In this document: in pieces, positions 6,514 through 10,768 of the stretch
Layout of the letters: each line of letters begins with the position of its first letter
Numbering within the stretch: position 1 is the stretch's first letter
Source of the DNA: Frankiales bacterium
Lineage (GTDB): Bacteria > Actinomycetota > Actinomycetes > Mycobacteriales > SCTD01
DNA: 10,768 nt
Assembly (NCBI GenBank): GCA_025464795.1
Contig: JAODNB010000299.1
Location: 1-10,768 of the forward strand
Direction: 5' to 3'
Program-made: the position numbers and the translations under genes
Notes under the pieces: generated by a model
Told to the model about the DNA's origin: nothing
Seen by the model: only the letters and a program-made list of their open reading frames with translations
Databases searched by the model: none

Positions 6514-8450
6514 GCCATCGCGCCCATCGGGACCAGTGGTAGGACGGCTCGCACCTCGAAGCGGCCGTCCGTCGGCGCGGCGGCAAGTGTGCCGCCGTAG
6601 ATCCCCAGGCGTTCCCGCATCCCCGCCAACCCGTGACCGCCCGGTGGCAGGCGAGTACCTGGACCGAGCTCGTTCACGACGGTGATGACAAGCTCATCGG
6701 CGGCCGCGACGCTCACCTCGACGACCCCCAGGGGGCCGTGCTTGAGAGCGTTGGTCAGGGCCTCCTGGACCACGCGGTAGACCGTGAGCCCGAGCCCGGC
6801 GGGCAACTCCTTCAGGTCCACTTCGGCCCGCACGTCCAGGCCCGCAGAGCGGAACCCGTCGAACAGGGCAGGAAGCAGCTCCTGCCCGGGCAGTGGGGCG
6901 AGCAGTGGGTCCTCGCCGGTGAGCAGCCCGAGGGTGTCGCGCAGCTCGGCGAGCGCCTGGCGACCGGTGTCTTCGGCGGCCCGGAGCCGCTGCTGGTCGG
7001 CCTCGTCGGCCGTGTCCATCCGGGCCGCGCCGATCTGCACGACCATGGTGCTGACGGCGTGCGCGACGACGTCGTGCATCTCTGCCGCGATCCTGCGCCG
7101 TTCCTGCCCGACCGCCGCCAGCTCGCTGGCCGCCTGCTCCACGGCCAGGTCCTGAAGGGTGTTGCGCAGCTCGGCTCCCTGGACGTCGAAGCGCCGGAGG
7201 GCGCGGCCGGCTCCCCAGGCCGAGAGCAGGAGCAGCAGCAGGAAGGCGACGTCGGAGACGGCTGCCTCGACGGAGCTGTCGTGCAGGACCGCTGGCGGCG
7301 CCATCGCTGGGAGCCAGGCGTAGCGCGCGACGAGCCCGTCGGACTGCCTAGCGACGGTGTAGGCAGCGATGCACAGCGGCAGCAGCGTGCCGAACAGGTA
7401 GAGGGAGTGCGCGACCACCAGGCTCGGCAGCAGCGCCACGGCAAGCATCGTGAGGTAGACGGCGGTCGGTGCCTGCCGGCGCCAGGCCAGCGGCAGGCAC
7501 AGCAGCGCCCCGATCACGACGTTGACCCAGACGCGTCCGGCCCTGCTCCCGTCGTCGAAGGAGGTGTCCACGGACTCGACGACGGCAACCGCCGCGAAGA
7601 GCACAGCCATTCCAAGGTCGAGGAACCGACCGGCCGGCCGAGGGACAGGCAAAGACGAGCTTGGTACGCCCTGCTCTGGCAGCCGGCGAGCACGCGGCTC
7701 GCCTTCAGGTCGCAGCAGGCCGAGACTCTGACGCAGCTCCACAAGAGCCTGCCGGCCAGTTCCTTCGGCGGCCCTGAGGTTCGGCTGCTGCGGTCGGGAC
7801 TTCTCCATCGACATCCGGGCGGCGCCGACCTGGACGACCATGAGGCTCACTGCGTGCGCGACGACGTCGTGCATGTCCGCTGCGATACGGGCCCGCTCCT
7901 CTGCGACCGCCAGCCGCTCACGGTTGCCCTGCTCGTCCGCCAGTCGGTCACGAGCGGCCTCCAACTGAGCCCGCTGCACGTCGTACCGGTGGAGGACTCG
8001 AGCGATGGCCCAGGTGGCCACCGTCATGCCAACCGGCAGCAGCGGATTCCCCACCTCGACGGCGTGCCGCCCGGAGTGCAGGACCAGGCCCAGCCAGAAG
8101 GCGACGCCGGACAGCCACGCCCACCGGGACCAGCGTCCGTGGTCGTGCCGCGCGACGGTGAAGGTCATGATCAGCAGGGGAACGGCGTTGGCGAACAGGA
8201 AACCGGCCCGCGCCGTGACCAGGGCGGGCAGCACGAAGACCGCGTTCATCGCCAGGAACCCCGCGACCTGCCTGCGGGACCGCAGCAGCAGCGTCCCGCA
8301 GAACAGGCCCTGAAGGACGAGGTCCAGACCCAGCGGGGCGCGCTGGTGCAGCTCCTCGACCGGTTGCGTCAGCTCCAGCACCGCGATGGCCGCAAACCCT
8401 GCGGCGAGCGCCAGGTCGCCGGCGCTGCTGCGCTGGACGAGAACCCTCAT
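6510..8450 (-). CDS. Histidine kinase with two tandem membrane-HisKA_3 modules and one ATPase (646 aa)
   Basis: Two similar modules follow each other. Module 1: about six hydrophobic segments (residues 12-153), the linker VLHRYDVQRAQLE, then a HisKA_3 domain with RIAADMHDVVAHAVSLMVVQ and phospho-acceptor His194. Module 2: about six hydrophobic segments (276-418), the linker ALRRFDVQGAELR, then RIAAEMHDVVAHAVSTMVVQ with His459. The two His are exactly 265 residues apart. Only module 2 is followed by an HATPase_c domain: VVQEALTNALKHG with N-box Asn567, VVNELGPG, and GGHGLAGMRERLGIYGG. Module 1 ends after the dimerisation helices (LRQSLGLLRPEGEP) and goes directly into new membrane helices. Single-module relatives in Actinomycetota are about 370-430 residues, so this is a fusion or internal duplication with loss of the first ATPase. 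ATG 8450 is chosen; a TTG at 8517-8519 would add 23 polar residues. Integral membrane protein; partner is the coupled NarL regulator. Confidence 0.92.
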   Translation of the reverse strand: MRVLVQRSSAGDLALAAGFAAIAVLELTQPVEELHQRAPLGLDLVLQGLFCGTLLLRSRRQVAGFLAMNAVFVLPALVTARAGFLFANAVPLLIMTFTVARHDHGRWSRWAWLSGVAFWLGLVLHSGRHAVEVGNPLLPVGMTVATWAIARVLHRYDVQRAQLEAARDRLADEQGNRERLAVAEERARIAADMHDVVAHAVSLMVVQVGAARMSMEKSRPQQPNLRAAEGTGRQALVELRQSLGLLRPEGEPRARRLPEQGVPSSSLPVPRPAGRFLDLGMAVLFAAVAVVESVDTSFDDGSRAGRVWVNVVIGALLCLPLAWRRQAPTAVYLTMLAVALLPSLVVAHSLYLFGTLLPLCIAAYTVARQSDGLVARYAWLPAMAPPAVLHDSSVEAAVSDVAFLLLLLLSAWGAGRALRRFDVQGAELRNTLQDLAVEQAASELAAVGQERRRIAAEMHDVVAHAVSTMVVQIGAARMDTADEADQQRLRAAEDTGRQALAELRDTLGLLTGEDPLLAPLPGQELLPALFDGFRSAGLDVRAEVDLKELPAGLGLTVYRVVQEALTNALKHGPLGVVEVSVAAADELVITVVNELGPGTRLPPGGHGLAGMRERLGIYGGTLAAAPTDGRFEVRAVLPLVPMGAMA

Positions 8451-8457
8451 GAGCCGG

Positions 8458-8463
8458 AGCCTA
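8458..8463 (-). promoter_or_regulatory. Possible -10 element TAGGCT for a leaderless kinase mRNA
   Basis: On the minus strand TAGGCT is followed by seven bases (CCGGCTC) and then the ATG at 8450. Transcription would start at the start codon. No ribosome binding site is present and no clear -35. Confidence 0.35.
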
Positions 8464-8615
8464 GGTGCCGAAGGCGGTGCTTCACGTCCGTCTGCGGAAG
8501 TAGTCCGCGTCCTTCCCAAGGAGTAGCTGCTCGCCCGTCCGGGGCTGATGTGCGACCGGGCTCTCGATCCTTAGCGTGCTGCCACCGGCCCGCACCGAGG
8601 GCCCACACAGCACCT

Positions 8616-8619
8616 GGAG
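8616..8619 (+). promoter_or_regulatory. Ribosome binding site GGAG
   Basis: GGAG lies five bases before the ATG at 8625 and marks it as the true start of the small membrane protein, although the frame stays open for two kilobases upstream. Confidence 0.6.
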
Positions 8620-8624
8620 CAGCC

Positions 8625-8990
8625 ATGACCAGTACCGACTTCGAGATGGGCCCCACCACCACCACGTCACGCTCCGCCGTCGCAACGACCGCGCTCGCCG
8701 CAGTCGGCCTCTCCGCCATCGGTCTCGTCAGCACGTCGATCGGGGTGCTGACGAACGCGCACGGGTTCCAGAGCAAGAGCGACGTGCAGACGCCGCTGAG
8801 CGACACCCTGTTCCTGATGTTCGTTCTAGGCGGCCTCCTCGCGGCGATCGCAGGAGCAGCAACGTTCGTGCGCGCCCGCCGTCGGCCGCACCTCACCGGC
8901 GACCGCCGTGCAGCTGTCGTCGTGGCCGGCTACCTCGTCCTCGCTGTGCTGTCAGTCATCCTCGTCAACCTCGTGAACCCCAACGCCTGA
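8625..8990 (+). CDS. Small membrane protein with three predicted helices (121 aa)
   Basis: The N-terminal 17 residues are polar and Thr-rich. Three hydrophobic segments follow: about 19-43 (TTALAAVGLSAIGLVSTSIG), 60-82 (LFLMFVLGGLLAAIAGAATF) and 96-117 (AAVVVAGYLVLAVLSVILVN). The loop between helices 2 and 3 is basic (RARRRPHL...DRR), which by the positive-inside rule puts it in the cytoplasm. No catalytic motif; family not recognised. ATG 8625 is supported by GGAG. It is divergent from the duplicated-kinase gene, with 174 bases between the two starts, so the two may share control or the protein may belong to the same signalling pathway; this is inference. Confidence 0.75.
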   Translation: MTSTDFEMGPTTTTSRSAVATTALAAVGLSAIGLVSTSIGVLTNAHGFQSKSDVQTPLSDTLFLMFVLGGLLAAIAGAATFVRARRRPHLTGDRRAAVVVAGYLVLAVLSVILVNLVNPNA

Positions 8991-9120
8991 GCCCCAGCGC
9001 ACCACCGACGCCCCCTGCAGCCCCATCTGCGTAGGGAGAACGGCCCAAGTTTGAGTCGCTTCGTCAGACGCACACTGAGCGAACGGCCCTGGACCCGGCC
9101 ACCAATCCGTCGACTGAACA

Positions 9121-9321
9121 TTGGCTGAGCAAATGGTTCTAGCTCCCGCGCACGTGATGCACCTGCGAGACGGCGACGGCGCACCCGTCTGCGGCGCTGA
9201 CGATGGCGCACCTGTTGCAGACCTTGATCGCTGGTCCGAAGATCAGCGTTGTCCCTTCTGCGCGTTTGTCGTAGGCCTCCCCTTCGCCCGACGGTCAGCG
9301 GGTGGCCAGTCCAGCGGGTGA
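9121..9321 (+). CDS. Mini-protein with possible His-Cys3 zinc site
   Basis: A 66-codon frame. Around residues 10-47 it reads HVMHLRDGDGAPVCGADD, then DLDRWSEDQRCPFCAFV. His14, Cys24, Cys44 and Cys47 could bind one zinc. Many short actinobacterial proteins have this H-x(n)-C-G ... C-x2-C layout, but I know no assigned function. The start is uncertain: TTG 9121, ATG 9133 and GTG 9154 are all in frame, none with a good ribosome binding site; ATG 9133 is plausible. The tail after residue 50 is low complexity. It stands alone between the membrane protein and the tRNA fragment. Confidence 0.5.
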   Translation: MAEQMVLAPAHVMHLRDGDGAPVCGADDGAPVADLDRWSEDQRCPFCAFVVGLPFARRSAGGQSSG

Positions 9322-9509
9322 CCTACGCCTCCACCTTCTGACGCGGGTAGGTGCCGTTGCCGCGCTGAGGTACGGCGGCGAAAGTGGTGCCACGACGGCT
9401 GCCACGCTCAGCAAATCAGGACCCTGCTCAACCGTCCTCGGCAGCCGCATCAGCCTTGTGACCTGCGAAAACACGCGTTAACAGTCCTGGCCAGCCAGCC
9501 CTGGGCTAG
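9322..9509. other. Short intergenic stretch left of the tRNA fragment
   Basis: No gene seen. In particular I find no GCGCCCA acceptor strand or D-arm that could serve as the 5' half of the tRNA-Arg whose 3' part follows. Confidence 0.5.
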
Positions 9510-9551
9510 CTTCTAAGCGGCAGGTCGCAGGTTCGAACCCTGCTGGGCGCG
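9510..9551 (+). other. 3' part of tRNA-Arg(TCT), putative attachment (att) site
   Basis: Bases read as the 3' portion of a tRNA: anticodon loop CTTCTAA (9510-9516; anticodon TCT), 3' anticodon strand GCGGC (9517-9521), variable loop AGGTC, T-stem GCAGG (9527-9531), T-loop TTCGAAC (9532-9538), T-stem CCTGC (9539-9543), 3' acceptor strand TGGGCGC (9544-9550) and discriminator G 9551. The sequence to the left (GGGCTAG) cannot form the 5' anticodon strand GCCGC, and no matching acceptor or D-arm exists upstream. It is therefore not a working tRNA. Such intact 3' ends are the usual direct-repeat copy left by tyrosine integrases that insert into tRNA genes. The functional tRNA would then lie beyond the left edge, with the element between. 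Confidence 0.65.
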
Positions 9552-9578
9552 CCTTTGTGATGTATCGCGTCATCGGAA

Positions 9579-9618
9579 TAGGTCGGACCTGCATCTTGCA
9601 GGTTCGGCCTACTTCTTT
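9579..9618 (+). terminator. Strong hairpin, 15-bp stem with 3-base loop
   Basis: TAGGTCGGACCTGCA (9579-9593) and TGCAGGTTCGGCCTA (9597-9611) pair along their full length around the loop TCT, followed by CTTCTTT (9612-9618). Two pairs are G-U wobbles in the plus-strand RNA (9583/9607 and 9586/9604) but A-C mismatches in the minus-strand RNA. The structure therefore fits a plus-strand terminator: either the native terminator of the tRNA or a guard against transcription entering the insertion sequence. The transposase stop codon (9609-9611, minus strand) lies inside the stem. Confidence 0.6.
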
Positions 9619-10768
9619 GTGGGGCCTGGTGGGTGTCCGGTGGGCTGGTAGTCCAGGCGTGGGTCGATGATCAGGTCGCGGAGGAGTTCGCCGGTTGCGG
9701 CGTTCACGACGGTGACGTGCAGGTCATTGATGAGCAGGATGACGCCGGTTCGGGCGTAGGTTCGTCCGACGCCGATATGCCGGAGTTGGCCGGCGACGCG
9801 GAGCGTCACGCTGCCGGCCTTGTCGATCTTGTCGTGGCGTACTCGGGCGTGGGTGTCGCGGCTGCGGTCTGTGTTCGGGAGGGCCTTGGGCAGGGTGGTG
9901 TAGATCGTTGCTGGGGTGGCCCGGTGGGGTAGGGACCGGTGCGGTCGCTGCTCGTTGTAGATCACGACGAACGTGTCGAGGAGGGCCTGCAGCTCGGCGA
10001 GGGTGCGGGGCTGGACGGGCTGGGCCCGCAACCACTTCTTGAGGGTCTGCTGGAAGCGCTCGACCTTGCCTTGGGTCTGCGGGTGGTTGGGCTTGCCGTT
10101 CTTCTGCGTGATGCCGCGTTCTCGGAGCTCGTGCTCGAGGTGGTTGCGGCCGGGGGTGCCTGCGAACAGCCGGACGGTGAAGACCCGGCCGTTGTCGGTG
10201 AGCGTGGACGCTGGGAAGCCGTGTGTGGCGGCGGCTTTGCGGAACGTGTCGAGCACGATCGGTCCGGTGACCGGGCGGTGGACGGTCAGGGACAGGGCGT
10301 AGCGGGAGCAGTCGTCGAGCCAGGTCAGGATCTCGACGTCGGTGCCTTGCTGGATGCGTCGGGTGCCGCCGCGGTGGGTGACGTGGCGGGTGCCGTCGGC
10401 GAGGCGGTAGTGGGTGAAGTCGGACTGCCAGGTCTCGTTCGGCTGCTCGGCCTCGAACCGCAGGTAGCTGCTCTTGGGGCGCTTGGCCGGGGTCGGTGTG
10501 ACGGCACCGGCGCGGGTCAGGATCCGGTTGATGGTCGCTCGCGACACGGTGGCGCCGTGCGTGTGGGTGAGATGCCACCCGATGGTGTCGGCGCCGGCGT
10601 CCAGGCCAGCCTCGTCGAGCTGTTTGCGTAGCCGCAAGATCAGCTCGACCACCGGTTCCGGGGTCGCGCCGGGGCTGGAAGACGGGGCCCGGGACATGGG
10701 CTCGAACGCGGCTTCGCCCTCGAGCCGGTAGCGGGCCATGAGCTTGCTGATCCAGCCCTGGGAGACCT
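9609..10768 (-). CDS. IS481-family DDE transposase, N-terminus beyond window
   Basis: The frame is open to the window edge; complete codons before the internal ATG at 10737-10739 read VSQGWISKL, the end of a helix-turn-helix that normally lies near the N-terminus. The gene therefore continues to the right and that ATG is not the start. Counting from it: a second DNA-binding segment (30-80, with ATVSRATINRILTRAG), then the rve catalytic domain with WQSDFTHYRLADG (Asp107), STLTDNGRVF (Asp182) and HPQTQGKVERFQQTLKKWL (Glu227), followed by YNEQRPHRSLPHRATPATIY. The catalytic triad is complete and no frameshift is visible, so it may be active. Asp182 and Glu227 have 44 residues between them, longer than the roughly 35 usual in the IS3/IS481 group. 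The stop TAG lies in the hairpin at 9579-9611. Confidence 0.93.
   Translation of the reverse strand, partial: VSQGWISKLMARYRLEGEAAFEPMSRAPSSSPGATPEPVVELILRLRKQLDEAGLDAGADTIGWHLTHTHGATVSRATINRILTRAGAVTPTPAKRPKSSYLRFEAEQPNETWQSDFTHYRLADGTRHVTHRGGTRRIQQGTDVEILTWLDDCSRYALSLTVHRPVTGPIVLDTFRKAAATHGFPASTLTDNGRVFTVRLFAGTPGRNHLEHELRERGITQKNGKPNHPQTQGKVERFQQTLKKWLRAQPVQPRTLAELQALLDTFVVIYNEQRPHRSLPHRATPATIYTTLPKALPNTDRSRDTHARVRHDKIDKAGSVTLRVAGQLRHIGVGRTYARTGVILLINDLHVTVVNAATGELLRDLIIDPRLDYQPTGHPPGPTKK

Larger units (their letters stand above)
9556..10768 (-). mobile_element. IS481-family insertion sequence, partial (runs off right edge)
   Basis: The transposase gene identifies the family. The left boundary is inferred: TGTGATGTATC at 9556 begins with TGT, as IS481-family ends commonly do, and directly follows the tRNA 3' fragment. 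The other end is outside the window, so neither the terminal inverted repeat nor a target duplication can be checked. Confidence 0.5.

Noticed and set aside
6633..8624. A plus-strand frame that stays open for about two kilobases antisense to the kinase and runs in frame into the membrane-protein gene
   Set aside because: The translation is rich in Gln, Arg, Gly and His with no domain; it mirrors the codon bias of the kinase on the other strand. Only the part from ATG 8625, with its GGAG site, is a real gene.
9480..9551. A complete tRNA-Arg gene
   Set aside because: The 5' acceptor strand, D-arm and 5' anticodon strand needed to pair with the 3' part are absent.
9939..10631. Plus-strand 230-codon frame antisense to the transposase
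   Set aside because: Gly/Val-rich mirror translation; the minus strand carries a complete DDE domain.
1..10768. CRISPR array, rRNA or phage structural genes
   Set aside because: No regularly spaced short repeats, no rRNA-like sequence and no phage-type proteins seen.

Overview
The window is GC-rich bacterial DNA with GTG as well as ATG starts, strong third-position G/C bias and several gene families typical of Actinomycetota: GAF-SpoIIE phosphatases, an RsbW-like ATPase, a HisKA_3 kinase with a multi-pass N-terminus and an IS481 transposase. A high-GC actinobacterium is the likely source (Geodermatophilus/Kineococcus/Nocardioides-like is a guess); no gene here fixes the genus.

Layout. 1-164: C-terminal end of a small uncharacterised protein. 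165-788: no convincing gene. 789-1070: small acidic hypothetical protein. 1071-1446: non-coding apart from the ribosome binding site and a possible -10 of the next gene. 1447-2847 (+): GAF-SpoIIE phosphatase. 2992-3735 (-): second, sensorless SpoIIE-type phosphatase, convergent with the first. 3810-4139 (+): hypothetical protein. 4270-4680 (+): RsbW-type serine kinase/anti-sigma-like ATPase. 4787-4972 (+): small CxxC protein. 5106-5552 (+): soluble alpha/beta protein of unknown function. 5553-5850: no gene. 5851-8450 (-): a two-gene two-component operon made of a histidine kinase with a duplicated body and a NarL-type response regulator, overlapping by ATGA. 8625-8990 (+): small three-helix membrane protein, divergent from the kinase. 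9121-9321 (+): mini-protein with a possible zinc site. 9510-9551: exact 3' part of a tRNA-Arg(TCT) without its 5' half. 9556-10768: left part of an IS481-family insertion sequence whose transposase runs off the right edge.

How the genes may work together. Two PP2C-type phosphatases and one RsbW-like ATPase are the catalytic halves of a partner-switching circuit (kinase phosphorylates an anti-anti-sigma STAS protein, phosphatases reverse it), but no STAS protein or sigma factor lies in the window, so partners must be elsewhere. The two-component operon is the most unusual part. Its kinase has two consecutive membrane-plus-HisKA_3 modules, each with an intact phospho-acceptor motif, and only one C-terminal ATPase. 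The tRNA-Arg 3' fragment looks like the distal attachment site of an integrated element, so some or all of the DNA to its left may be a genomic island. No integrase is visible to prove this.
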